A DNA stretch of 64,000 nt from Chimonanthus salicifolius. Taxonomy: Eukaryota; Streptophyta; Magnoliopsida; Laurales; Calycanthaceae. Within the stretch, counting starts at the first letter, position 1; the number at the start of each line of letters is the position of its first letter. This document shows, one piece after another, positions 25,856 through 37,295 of this stretch. The stretch spans positions 6,911,542-6,975,541 of the forward strand of contig CM023534.1 of NCBI GenBank assembly GCA_013350335.1, given 5' to 3'. Position numbers and translations under genes: made by a program. The notes under the pieces are model-generated. The model was not told the origin of the DNA. It made no database searches and saw only the letters and a list, made by a program, of their open reading frames with translations.

Positions 25856-28800
25856 ATGGACAGCTCTCCAATTAACCCCATTGAATCGAAGGTGGCCATC
25901 ATCGGCGCCGGGATAAGCGGTATCGCAGCAGCGAAACAGCTTTCCCACTTGAACCCGGTGGTATTCGAGGCCTCTGATTCAATTGGTGGTGTTTGGAAGC
26001 ACTGCTCGTATCGATCCACGAGGCTTCAGACGCCCCGTTGCGACTACGAGTTCTCCGACTACCTATGGCCTGAGAGGGACAATTCGACGTTCCCGTCTCA
26101 TACTGAAATCTTGGAATATTTGCATGGGTATGCAACTCACTTCGACTTGTTGAAGTACGTCCATTTTAATTCCAAGGTGATGGAGGTTCAGTTCATCGGC
26201 GAACCGGAGACTACCGGCTTAGATGGCAAGTGGGGACGTGATGGTCGCCCCCTAGCCGGTAAACCAGTTTGGAAGATCTCCATCAAAACCCTCGGATCAG
26301 ATACAGTTCAGGTTACCACCTCCCTAAGAGTCTAAGACCATATTTACATGCAAATTTTTTTAATGTTCATCTTCTATAGAAACAAGATATTTAATTTTGT
26401 TTTGTTTTGTTTTCCTTGATTTTAGTGGTATTCTTTCGAGTTCGTTGTGATGTGTATGGGAAAATATGGAGACATACCAAAAATGCCTGTATTTCCGTAC
26501 GGCAAGGGCACTGAAATTTTCAAAGGTAAGGTCATGCACTCCTTGGATTACTGCAAACTCAGCAAGGAAGAAGCTCAGCAGCTTATGAAAGGAAAGAAGG
26601 TCGTCGTAGTCGGCTATAAAAAATCGGCTATTGATTTAGCTCTTGAATGTGCTGAAGTTAATCAAGGTATAAACATAATTAGACCTAGTATAATTCTAAT
26701 TCTAACTTTTGCGAATATTAACTACTTTGCATGTATTTATATTAACGGGTTATTTGCCATTTTTCAGACTATGTATTAAAAAAAATGATACATTTTTATT
26801 TTTTTAAGAATCTATTTTCTATAGAAGAGTATAAATAGTTTTTTTGAAGAAAATAGAAAGACTGTTCTAACTAAAATAAATATCTTGAATTAAACAACAA
26901 TAACATCAAGTTTCTCAATCTGACAACACCACCTATCAAATGATATGGACCAAATCTTGATTTAATTTTCTCCATAAAATTGATTTCTTCAAGAAAATAA
27001 ACAAACAACTCCAAGAGGATCTCATTCAATTTCATGGAACTAATCCTAAAACCCTTGCTGGGTTTATTTAGAAATTACAAAATCGTTATTGGAAGCAAGG
27101 ATAAAGCTGATATAAACCGCATTAGCCCTATAGACCACTAATGCGGCCAAAACGTATCGGCTGACATATTTACTTAAAAAAATGGTTTTGACCATTTTTT
27201 GAGTTGAATATTGTATTTGATGTGATTTTAAAAAGGCTTAGAAGTAAGTTATTCAAGTTTGAATGCTATCTGTCAACTCCAAACATGTTTTCTCTAAAAT
27301 TTAACTATTTTGAGTTATTTTTATCATTTTTTTTTGAATTTCTAGTCAAGATAATCTCACATTAGGAGTTTTTGTAAAAAAAAAATAATAATAATGAAAT
27401 AATATTCATTGATTATGAATTTCAATAGACATATTCTATTTTGATTGACATAGTTTGTAGGGTGTCTGTGCGACTTTCCAAGCTCTTTTTTTAAAAAAAG
27501 TTAATGAAAGTCGAATTTTCTAAGATATTTCTCATTTTTTAGTTTTCTTTGGAAAAAGTAATGAAATGATATACAAATATTTCTATAATTAAAGAGAAAA
27601 TCCCTTAATGTGACTGAATTTTTAGAGTGTCTGTCTAGTTTTTTTTCTAATATTCCAATATTTTAATGAAATTTAGAATTTTTTACAATGAATTGTAATA
27701 AAAGATACATATCGGGATACTTGAGAACATAAATTTCATATTATGGGTCTCCTTGTATTGGTTTCCACCTTTATAAAAAATTTAGAAAAAAAATCAAATG
27801 TTTAGGACATATTTTATTCGTATCAAAATATTGAATTTCAAAAGTCTAATACTCCATAAAATGACTGTCAATTATATATTTATCTTAGATTTATCATTTT
27901 TTTTTCTTATTTTCTAATACTTTTTGTATTTTTTTAAATGAAAGAGATAAAAAGCGTCTCCATTATTTATTGCCTATATAGTACATATTGTTAATACAAT
28001 ACGTATACTTATATCAGCTATACATATCGTTCGACCGATGTTAGAAATTTAGAACTCCTGAATGGATGTTTGCCAGCTTTAACTTCTGTTGATCGATTAA
28101 GAATTTAATTTAGCTTATGTCTGTGGATATTCTTAGCCGTCTGTTTTTTTTTTTTTTTTGGAAATAGAACAAAATGTATACACACGTGTGTACTTACACG
28201 GTTACACCTATGTAAATGACGATAACAGGGATGAATACTCATATTCAGTATTTACTATTTTGTATGTATAATAACTTAAAAAAAATTACTAATATTATTA
28301 TAAAGTTGTTTATCCTATTTATTTGAATCAACTTTTTATTTTACTTTCCTAATCAAATTATAGAAAGCAGTAAGCAGACAACTTCTTACCATCTTCGCCT
28401 CAACTAGAACATTTTAATAGGCTTCAGGCAATTTCTTGGTTTCTTCATTATAAAGAAAAAACTAATATATTTTAATTATTTCACATTCTAGATTTGGAAA
28501 AATTTACAGCTAGAATTTCCTTCTTTAGTTCTATAGCTACTCCTTTCTCTTATAAAAAAAAAAAAATTCTTAAAAAATGCAGATTATTTTTTTAAAAAAG
28601 GAAGGAAAAAAATAATTTTATTAGTTTTTGGTTTGTAGATACATCTTAATTCAAAAAGTCGAAAAAATTTAAGAAAGTCAATTTGAGTTGATTTAAATTA
28701 TTATAATTATGAGTAAAATAAGTTAATGAATTCTATTAAATCTTCTTGAGTTCAGTCCAAATTACTCAGGTCTTATGTTCATATTCATTGACTATGAGGT

Positions 28801-31426
28801 GTTTTCTGGCTGTCCGGAGACCAGATTAAGTAAGGGTTCTTTTAAGTCAAAACAAGGGAATTTAGATTGTGTGGTCAAACAAGCTAACAGCCGTTACCAT
28901 TTGACTTGATTTCTCTGTTACCAAACATGAATATGAGAAAAGTTCCACATTTTAAGTCAAACATCCACGAGAATATGACTTTTAGCAAAGTGGGGTTTTA
29001 TAAAGTCAAATGATGCGAATATTTCTTAGAAAGAGACGAATAGAGGCTAGGGGTGAAGCTTGGGTCCGGTTTTAACTCGACTCGTATGATCTGTTCTGAG
29101 AAATCAATGGGTTTGGGTTATGCTTTTGTATATCTCGGGTCGGGTTGGAAAAAAATAAATCTGCATGAAATTCCGGTAGGATCGGGTTGAGAAATTTAAA
29201 AGTGACCTGATCCGCCCGAGTGCAACATATTATAAAACAACACTCGGGTTGACTTAGGTCAGAAATTCGAGTCGGGTCGAGTTGAGTAATTCATATCAGA
29301 AATTCAAATCGAGTCAAGTTCAATAATTTTTGACATGGGTTTAGTTGAGTTTATTGAAACCCAACCCGACCTGAGTTTCAGCCCTATAGAGGCCCATTGG
29401 GCCACAGATGAATTATATTTTATGGATCATAATTTAAATTTTTGGAAACTAATTCGGCTAGAAATCTAATAAGTTGAATAACTTAGTGACTTTTTTTTTT
29501 AATTTAAGAAATTAGATTAAACTTGCTGAACTCGTGATCCAGTTCAGTAGACTCTGTTTGACTTGGCAAAAATTCTTTAAATTCTTAGAATATAGTCAGA
29601 AAAATTAATTAGGAGTGAGCAGAGGCTGAATTCTTCTTAATTTCTTGGTGAAATATAGAACAGGTAATAAAATTCTTTAAATTCTTCATCTTTGGTATTC
29701 TTAAGTACTTGTTTCTATTTAAAAAAACTATAAATATTCAGACATGGGCATAAGACTTGAAAGTGACCAAAATTTCTAATAGGAAATTTCCAGCCCTTGA
29801 TGTATTTTCTATTGACTTGTGTCTGTTGTTAATGAATGAAGGGCCAGATGGGAAAGCATGCACCATGTTGATCAGGACCTTGCATTGGACTGTTCCCTCT
29901 TACTGGATTTGGGGTTTGCCATTCTTCATGTTCTTTTCAACAAGGTCTTCTCAGTACATTCATGAAAGGCCTAACCAAAGCTTTATGAGAGATCTCTTCT
30001 GCCTACTTTCATCACCAATGGTAAAAACCTAAGTTGTTGCTGATATGAATTTCTAGTAGTACAGTAGGGTTTTTTTTTGTCATGGTATACTAGTTGAACA
30101 GCAAAGAATTAAGTAAGAAGTTGCTTTGTTTAGCCATTAAATTAATTACTTCTGATGGGTATTGAACTTCTTCAGAAATTCATTTTCTTCCAAGTTCCAA
30201 GTGTTACCAATTAACGAATCCTAGGAATTGCTCATGTTTAATCTAACACTAATGGGGCTTATTACATTTCATTTGTGGATTTTTTTCACTAATTTGTTTT
30301 GAATTTGTAGTTTCTATAAGAACTTTTTTTTACGCGCCCCATATAGACACTCGGTTTTTTTATCTCTACACATCCGATTTCAAAAAATCGGATGAAATTA
30401 CCATTCTACCCTCTGTGTTCTATCATCCGAAAAATCGGATGAAATTACCATTCTACCCTCTGTGTTCTATCATCCGAACGAACTGTGAGTTCATTTTCAA
30501 TTCGTTCGGATAAATATACTCGTCGAAACGAACTGTCAGTGTAATTTATGTTCGTTCGAACGAATATATTTATCCGAATGAACAGATCAGTGTAATTTTA
30601 GTTATACTCATCTGAATGAGCAGAAGAGTGCAATTTGTACTAAAATGAACTGTATACATACTGTCGGTTCATTTTTGTCCGGTATCCATCCATGAGGAAT
30701 TTGTACTAAAATCTGCGGTGTGTTCTGCAGAAAAGAGCCGTCTCTAGGTTTGTTGAGTCTTATTTGACTTGGAATCTTCCTTTGAGAAAGTATGGGCTGA
30801 TACCAGAGCACCCATTTGTGGAGGATTATGCTTCGTGCCAAATGGCAATTCTTCCAGAGAACTTCTTTAGGGAAGCTGATGATGGAAGAATCATCTTCAA
30901 AAGATCCAAAGAATGGTGTTTTTGGGAGAAGGGGATTGAATTGGAAGAAGACAAGATGAAGCTGGAAGCCGATGTTGTGTTTCTCTGCACTGGCTTTGAT
31001 GGCAAGACTAAACTCAAGTCAATACTACCTAAGCCTTTCCGTGACTTCTTAGAGAACTCTTCTGGTGTCATGCCCTTATACAGAGGTACGATCAATCCAA
31101 TGATTCCACACATGGCCTTTGTTGGGTACTTGGAGAGTGTATCTAACCTACACACCGCTGAGCTGCGGTGCAAGTGGCTGGCTCGACTGGTCGACGGTTA
31201 CTTCAAACTCCCGACTGTAGAGAAGATGCTTGAGAAGACGAATGAAGAAATTGAGGTCATGAAGCGGACCACTAGATTCTACAAGAGGCATTGCATCTCT
31301 ACTTTCAGTATCAATCACAGCGATGAGATTTGTGAAGAAATGGGATGGAAGTCTTGGAGGAAGAATACCTGGCTCTCAGAAGCCTTCAGTGCTTACAACA
31401 ACGAAGACTACAGAGAAGGGAAATGA
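25856..31426 (+). CDS. Flavin-containing monooxygenase (plant FMO1-like clade)
   Basis: A FAD- and NADPH-dependent monooxygenase that oxygenates soft nucleophiles; its substrate cannot be read from sequence. Four exons (25856-26311, 26426-26666, 29842-30020, 30731-31426) join in frame to 523 residues, normal for plant FMOs; all introns are GT-AG. Visible motifs: FAD-binding GAGISG at residues 17-22, the FMO fingerprint FKGKVMHSLDY at 184-194, and the second dinucleotide site VVVVGYKKSAID around 211-222. The plant-clade stretches TLHWTVPSYWIWGLPFF, PFVEDYASCQMAILPENFF, CTGFDGK and ICEEMGWKSWRK follow. No signal peptide is evident. The frame upstream of 25856 has no ATG. Intron 2 is 3.2 kb and holds a hAT-like element; intron 3 holds a TTCGAACGAA-rich repeat. 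The family includes the immune N-hydroxylase FMO1, but this could equally be one of its uncharacterised relatives. Confidence 0.93.
29048..29385. mobile_element. Non-autonomous hAT element in FMO intron 2
   Basis: It starts TAGGGGTGAAGC and ends GAGTTTCAGCCCT, so the ends are inverted. The 8-bp duplication ATAGAGGC flanks it exactly (29040-29047 and 29386-29393). Subterminal CGGGTCGGGTTGG and AACCCAACCCGACCTG motifs link it to the copies at 6482 and 19438. It has no coding capacity. Confidence 0.85.
30335..30720. repeat. TTCGAACGAA-type repeat in FMO intron 3
   Basis: The left part has CGCGCCCCATATAGACACTCG and TCTCTACACATCCGATTTC. It is followed by a 46-bp unit (ATCGGATGAAATTACCATTC...) repeated directly at 30388 and 30434. 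The right part has palindrome-rich GTTCGTTCGAACGAAT-like motifs around 30500-30590. The opening resembles that of the foldback element at 35789 (CTCGATTTTTACACATCC, AATTACCACGATACCC). It lacks the ~300-bp hairpin modules. I did not find clear ends. Confidence 0.55.
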
Positions 31427-32439
31427 AGCTTATCAGCCTCAGTGTTCATGTTGATGAGTAATAATTTGTTATTAAATAATCACTGCAAAAATATATTTTA
31501 GCAGTATAAGGAGTAGGTATCATACATCAAAATGAAAAATAAGGAAATTATGTGCTGGTTGATTATGAGTATGGAAGCCATCATTATAGTTGTAAAAGCA
31601 ATTTAGAAAAAAAGAAATGATAATACTAAGTAGATAGCTTGATCTACAGTGATATTAGTAACCTTCCATTTTGCTTGTGTGGACTCTCATTTTATTTTTC
31701 TTTTATATTTTCTCGTAAACTTAGAACAAAGACATGCTCTTGAATCAATATCACCATAATCATTATCAAAGTCATTCTCTACATCTATTTAGAATTGATA
31801 CTAATAATTGAATTTGAAAATTATTTTCCTCTAACTTGTGACTTAAAACTCACAATTTTAAGGCACAATTGTGTGCATAAGCTTTCCTAGGATAATATAT
31901 AATTTATTTGTGTGGATTGGTTTTTAGAGGAAATTGTGAAAATAATTGGTGTGTCTCTCCTTATTAATTAAGGAGAGAGACTGATTTTATATAGAAAGAG
32001 AATCAAATAAAAAGGGAAAATACAACAATAGTAAATAGTAATTAAAGAAACTGCTAATTAGAGAAAAACTAAATATATCTTAAGAGACATCAATTTTACA
32101 TTTTTCACATATGAGGAAAATAGACCCCATCATCACACTCTTCTTTTTTCATCTTATAGCAACGTACCTATGAAAGAGATGAACTTGATAAGTGAAGCAT
32201 GGTTCTACCAAACCTATCAACAACCCATTAATCGACTTAATGGTGAGTTGCTAGCCAAATCCAACCAGAATTTGACATACGACCTAACCCAACTTAGACC
32301 CAACCCAAGCTTGACCCAAACACAATATAGGCTCTAGAAAAACTCAATTGATAAATTACTCCAAACCCATTCCAATTGTCCAAATGCAACCTAGAAAAAT
32401 TGGGTTCTGCTTGATTATTTTGAATTGTTTAATAAATAA
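31427..32439. other. Gene-free interval downstream of FMO
   Basis: It includes the FMO 3' untranslated region (AATAATTTGTTATTAAATAA near 31458 is AT-rich and could carry the poly(A) signal). Beyond it the sequence is AT-rich with no coding resemblance. Weak CCAACCCAA-type motifs at 32280-32320 recall the subterminal repeats of the hAT-like family but have no visible ends. Confidence 0.5.
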
Positions 32440-33832
32440 TTTTTTTTTTTAAATATTGACGATTTAGATTCCATGGATTAAGAAAGAATTACTATATGGC
32501 TGAGTATAGGAGAACTATACTCAAAACAAAAAGTAAGATAAGATACAAAAAGGAAATCAAATGAAAGATATAAGATACACCCAAAATCACCCACACCAAA
32601 AACACAATGTGACCAAACCCCTAGCTTGCAACTCTAGCTAGAGCAAAAAAAATCCAAGACCGGCGCTTGTAACTGAATCTCAGCTTTTGCCAAAAAGTCC
32701 GCAATACAATTTGCTGATCAAGGTGTATAAGTGAACGTGATGCCATCCATTCTGCACAAACTCCAAATGTCCCTTGCCACAGACACCAGCCTCCACGGGG
32801 GGAATCTCCTACTACTACCCCAAGAGATGGCATTAGTTGAGTCACTTGATTACCCCTCCTAAAGTTAGACCAAACCTGAATTGTTCTCCTAATTGCCCTT
32901 AGTTCAGCCTCATTTGATTCTATTGATCCAATTGATTCAAAAAAGGCTGCCAACATTCTACCCCTATCATCATGAAGCGCTCCACCAATTCCTGCCGGCC
33001 CAGGTTTGACTCTAGCTGCCCCATCCACATTAAATTTATAAAATCCAAGCGGAGGTGCAACCCATTTTACCAAATGTTTACCACTTCTACCAACCCATTT
33101 CATACATCCGTCCTATGACAAGTAAAAATCCTCTGGCTTTAATCCCCGAAACTCCTTATACACAGATAATCAACCAATCACTTGCCATTTTGCCCTCTCA
33201 TACACATCTCTAGGGCTCCCTCTCTTACCCCCAAAGATCCTCCCGTTGCGCTCTTTCCAAATTGTCCATAAAATTGCAAATGGAATCATATTCCATGCCA
33301 CTCTTTGTCTACCACCAAAGAGACCCCCGAACCATGCCAACAAAAATCCTCCACTCCACCACCTAATGTCCACGAACAACCAAATAAGCCCAAAAACAAG
33401 TACCAAACCACCCCGGTGAATTGGCATTTACAAAATAAATGGTCCACTGGTTCCTCTTCAATCCCACATAATGTACAGATAGACGTAGCCTCTTCTGAGA
33501 GAATGCTTAGGTTGAGCCTTATAAGGATTCTCTTTTTTAAAGCCGACCAAACAAAGAATTAAATTATAGGGGAATCTTATTATTCCAGACAATGTTACAA
33601 ATAGAAGGTGAAAATGGATACACTGCATAAGCCGATTGTAAGATTGACTTCACTGAAAAAAGCCCTGATGACTCCAGAGGCCAAATCCATTTCATAAATA
33701 AGTTGACCCAAACTTTGCTTAATCTGAGTCAACAATTTCATAGCATTTATTGGACCCACCTACTTTAAATGTTGTGATGAAATCATTAGTTTGTAACAAA
33801 TAATGATAGTTTTTTAATACATTGCATCTAGC
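32440..33832 (-). mobile_element. LINE relic with RVT zinc-binding and RNase H domains
   Basis: On the minus strand the order is as in a plant non-LTR retrotransposon ORF2 C-terminus. FFVWSALKKRIL and CTLCGIEEEPVDHLFCKC (RVT zinc-binding region) come at about 33570-33450. Next is AILWTIWKERNGRIFGGK (about 33290-33220). The RNase H block GFYKFNVDGAAR...GIGGALHDDRGR...SNEAELRAI lies at 33060-32880. A weak end (CIADFLAK-like, near 32690) follows. Stops and frameshifts separate the pieces. A T run at about 32441-32452 is the poly(A) in antisense. The reverse transcriptase proper is missing, so this is a 5'-truncated dead copy. Confidence 0.8.
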
Positions 33833-34062
33833 TTGATATAGGCGCCCCATTCGGATACCCCCTCTAGGGAACACTCCTTTTCAAATTTTCTGTCCAAGTT
33901 ACCGTTTTGCCCTTCCACTAAAATCCTTTGAACGATTATTAAGTGTAAATTTCAGATCCTTCGAACCATCGAATCATTCGAAGGATTATAAGGATTCTTC
34001 GAACGAATGTTGGTGATGCTACAATAAAATCTATTTAAAAATTTAAACAGTAAAATCTCTTT

Positions 34063-34360
34063 TTTAAAATTTTAAAGTTATTTTTTAAGCACTGTGTATT
34101 TTCAAAATTTCTCAAATTGAATATCCGGACTAATTACAATAGCTTAATAAAAATACTTTAAGATTTCAAGGTCTTTTGACACTCTCAAATGCTTAAAACA
34201 CATTGTTTTACAAATAATGGTATCCATTGGCTATGCTGAAAATATATTTGGAACTATCAAAAGACCTTAAAGTCTTAAAGTATTTTTATCAGGTTATCGT
34301 AATTAGTCCGGATATTCAATTTGAGAAATTTTGGAAATACACAGTGCTTAAAAAATAACT
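34063..34360. repeat. Hairpin module, element 1 copy A
   Basis: The left arm reads TTTTTTAAGCACTGTGTATT, TTTCTCAAATTGAATATCCG and CAAGGTCTTTTGACACTC. The right arm repeats these in reverse complement: AAAGACCTTAAAGTCTT, CCGGATATTCAATTTGAG, TACACAGTGCTTAAAAAATA. The loop is around TGGTATCCATTGGCTATGC. The same module occurs three more times in the window. Confidence 0.85.
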
Positions 34361-34383
34361 GTCTATATTGTCGATATCTCCTT

Positions 34384-34685
34384 TAAAACTTTAAAGTTAT
34401 TTTTTAAGTACTGTGTATTTTTAAAATTTCTCAAATTGAATATGCGGACTAATTACCATAACCTGAGAAAAATACTTTAAAACTTCAAGGTCTTTTGACA
34501 CTCCCAAATGTTTTTTCCCTACAGCCAAGGGATAACCTTATTTGTAAAACACCGTGTTTTAAGCAATTGAGAGTGTCAAAAGACCTTGAATTCTTAAAGT
34601 ATTTTTATCAAGTTATCGTAATTAGTCCGGATATTCAATTTGAGAAATTTTAAAAATATACAGTGCTTAAAAAATAACTTTAAAA
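34384..34685. repeat. Hairpin module, element 1 copy B
   Basis: This is the second copy of the module, in the same orientation, about 320 bp after the first. Arms are ACTTTAAAGTTATTTTTTAA to the left and its complement AAAAAATAACTTTAAAATT to the right. The loop region is around CAAGGGATAACCTTATTTG. Confidence 0.85.
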
Positions 34686-34942
34686 TTTTAAAAAAGATAT
34701 TTTACTGTTTAAAATTTTAAAATAGATTTTATCCTTCGAATGACTGGTTTATTAGAAGGATCTGAAAATTGCACTGAATAATTGTTCTTCGAATGACTCG
34801 TTTATTAGAAGGATCTGAAAATTGCACTGAATAATTGTTCGAAGGATTTTTAGTAGAAGGACAAAATAGTAACTTGTAAAGAAATTTTATAAAGTGTTCC
34901 CTTACCAAAAGAGGGGATGTCCAAATGGGGCTCCTTGATATA

Positions 34943-35779
34943 TTACAAATCCACTTTTTTAACTATACATTTGATGAAGAAATGGATTGGACGAATCTTT
35001 GGTCTCTGAACATTTTATTAAAAACTTTTGTCATCGTTCTATGTAAACAAATATAAAGAAACAAAAGTGTCATCAAAAAATGTTTCTCACCGTCAATATC
35101 AAATAGAATTGTTCATGCACAAAAGACATTATCATAATATGATCATGTTCTGCATCTTCACCATTCATTGGTCAAATTTGAAAACTTAAAATATGCAATT
35201 TTTTTAAATCGATGATAAGAATATAAGATCTAACCTTATTATTATCGTACCTCTTAGATTTGATCACTTCTCTCCATTATCAAATTAAATAAAACATTTC
35301 TATAAAATCTCATAATTCTTTTTGTTAGGCTCTGTCTTCGAGATGTAAACTTTAATCGGATAGTATATATGGTCATTTGTGAGAAAGAGAGAAAGCAGGA
35401 CATCTCTAATGAGAGTCGTGTCTCCTTCATTTTTTGCCTTAGAAAATAGTGATTGATGTTTTAACCGGTAGATATATCGAAAGGGAACCACGTAAATCTT
35501 TGTTTCGGTGTTTACTTCTCTTCTATTTTTTCCCATATTATTGTTTATACAGTGATGAAGGTGATTTTCTCCCATCACTTTTCTCGTAGAAAGATAAATT
35601 AGTCCAACTTCCTAACTCCTTTCAACAATAAAGGCTTAATCTACTAATCAAAAGGAAAAAATTTGCCATCACCATCGTAGCCCCTCTCCCATCTTAATAT
35701 CTGAAATGACCAACAGAACCACAATTGTTCCAAATGCATCCTGTAATTGTAAAGAAACCTGGTTTATTGTTTTCCATCA
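34943..35779. other. Spacer between the two foldback elements
   Basis: AT-rich sequence with no recognisable gene. A 92-codon open frame on the minus strand (35300-35578) has no family resemblance and no intron partners. I see nothing else. Confidence 0.5.
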
Positions 35780-36103
35780 CTATTACAAGGCTCGATTTTT
35801 ACACATCCAGAATTTTTGCCTCTATACACCCGATTCCAGATGTAGATAGCTAATTACCACGATACCCCTGCATTTTCATTCTTTCGAACGAATGCCTAGT
35901 TCATTTTGGCATTCATTCGAATGAATATATGCATACTCCGCAATTTTGATTCGTTCAAACGAATGCCCCATATAAATTTAACTCATTCGAATGAATCGAG
36001 GGAACAGTAACGCGCGTTACTGTTTACCCGTTCATTCGAATGAACCGATGGAATGAATCGAGTGAGCAGTAACACGATTCATTTGAATGAATTGATTTTC
36101 TTT

Positions 36104-36398
36104 AAAATTTTAAAGTTATTAAGCACTGTGTATTTTTAAAATTTCTCAAATTAAATATCCGGAGTAATTACGATAATCTAATAAAAATACTTTAAGACTT
36201 CAAGGTCTTTTGACACTCCCAAATGCTTAAAACACAGTGTTTTACTAATAAGGGTAACCCTAGGCTGTGCCGAAAACACATTTAGGAGTGTCAAAAGACC
36301 TTGAAGTCTTAAAGTATTTTTATCAGGTTATCGTAATTAGTCCGGATATTCAATTTGAGAAATTTTGGAAATACACAGTTCTTAAAAAATAATGATCT
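36104..36398. repeat. Hairpin module, element 2 copy A
   Basis: Left arm: TAAGCACTGTGTATTTTTAA, ATTAAATATCCGGAGTAATT, GACTTCAAGGTCTTTTGACA. Right arm: the reverse complement, TGTCAAAAGACCTTGAAGTC, ATTAGTCCGGATATTCAATT. The loop holds AATAAGGGTAACCCTAGGCT. Confidence 0.85.
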
Positions 36399-36449
36399 AT
36401 CTTCCAAATGCAGTAATGCATAGTGTATTAAATGATAAAATCTCCTTTA

Positions 36450-36725
36450 AAACCACTGTGTATTTTCAAAATTTCTCAAATTGAATATGCAGACTAATTA
36501 CGAAACCTGATAAAAATATTTTAAAACTTCAGGGTCTTTTGACACTCCTAAATGTGTTTTCGGCACAGTCTACGGATACCCTTATTTGTAAAATACTGTG
36601 TTTTAAATATTTAGGAGTGTCAAAAGACCTTTAAGTCTTAAAGTATTTTTATCATAGTCTGGATATTTAATTTGAGAAATTTTAAAAATACACAGTGTCT
36701 AAAAAATAACTTTAAAATTTTAAAG
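36450..36725. repeat. Hairpin module, element 2 copy B
   Basis: Same module again, slightly shortened in the right arm (ATTTTTATCATAGTCTGG lacks the GGTTATCGTAATTAG part). The left arm starts CACTGTGTATTTTC and the right arm closes AAAATACACAGTG. Confidence 0.8.
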
Positions 36726-37154
36726 AAAATCAATTCATTCTATCGGTTCATTCGAACGAACGGGTGAACAGTAACGCTTCACTTGAATGAATTAAATTTA
36801 TACGGAGCATTCGTTCGAACGAATCAAAATTGCAAGGGTATGTATGTATTTATTCGAACGAATGACAAAAATAAACTAGACATTTATTCAAACGAATGAA
36901 AATGTAAAGGTATCGTGGTAATTAGCCACCCAGATGTAATTTCAGTGTGTGTAATTGCCGAGCCTTATTACAATGAGTGCGACCACTACGTCTCTCTCAT
37001 TTTAAGCAATTTTCAACAAGAGAGAAAGGGAAAGAGGAGAAGTTGGAAAACAAGTCCTGACCGCCACAAAAAGCAGAGCAACCCACCCATAAAGTCTTTC
37101 CAATTATAAGACAAGACTTGTCTTGTAATAGACACCTTTCTGAGTGACCTGCAT

Positions 37155-37295
37155 GGCTGCTTCGAAGTTGGAAACTTGGAATAGTGTTCTACTTTCTCTT
37201 CCATTTTAACTCAAAGCAACGGCTGCTTCGAAGTTGGAAACTTGGAATGGTGTTCTACTTTCTCTTCCATTTTAACTCAAAGCAACGGCTGCTTT
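37155..37295. repeat. 66-bp tandem duplication, third copy partial
   Basis: GGCTGCTTCGAAGTTGG starts at 37155 and again exactly 66 bp later at 37221; a third start, GGCTGCTTTG, is at 37287 and breaks off. The first two copies differ by one base (GGAATAGTG and GGAATGGTG). This points to a recent duplication. Confidence 0.95.

Larger units (their letters stand above)
33841..34934. mobile_element. Mutator-like foldback element containing two tandem hairpins
   Basis: The ends are long inverted repeats of about 100 bp. The left starts GGCGCCCCATTCGGATACCC and the right ends GGGGATGTCCAAATGGGGCTCC. Flanks TTGATATA (33833-33840 and 34935-34942) are duplicated perfectly; with one more base on each side this can be read as 9 bp. 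Inside are two hairpins of the same sequence (34063-34360 and 34384-34685), each with arms of about 130-140 bp. A 53-bp direct repeat (CTTCGAATGACTGG at 34734, CTTCGAATGACTCG at 34787) precedes the right end. There is no protein. The target duplication and long ends suggest the Mutator group. Confidence 0.75.
35789..36964. mobile_element. Second Mutator-like foldback element with two tandem hairpins
   Basis: The element starts GGCTCGATTTTTACACATCC and ends GTGTGTAATTGCCGAGCC, an inverted pair. Flanks CTATTACAA (35780-35788) and TTATTACAA (36965-36973) agree at eight of nine bases. Long subterminal arms are packed with CATTCGTTCGAACGAATG-type palindromes (35880-36085 and 36735-36900). Between them are two tandem copies of the hairpin module also found in the 33841 element. 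The centre is nearly the same as in that element, while the outer arms differ. Confidence 0.75.

Noticed and set aside
30388..30480. CRISPR-like short direct repeats
   Set aside because: Only two adjacent 46-bp copies without spacers, in a plant intron.
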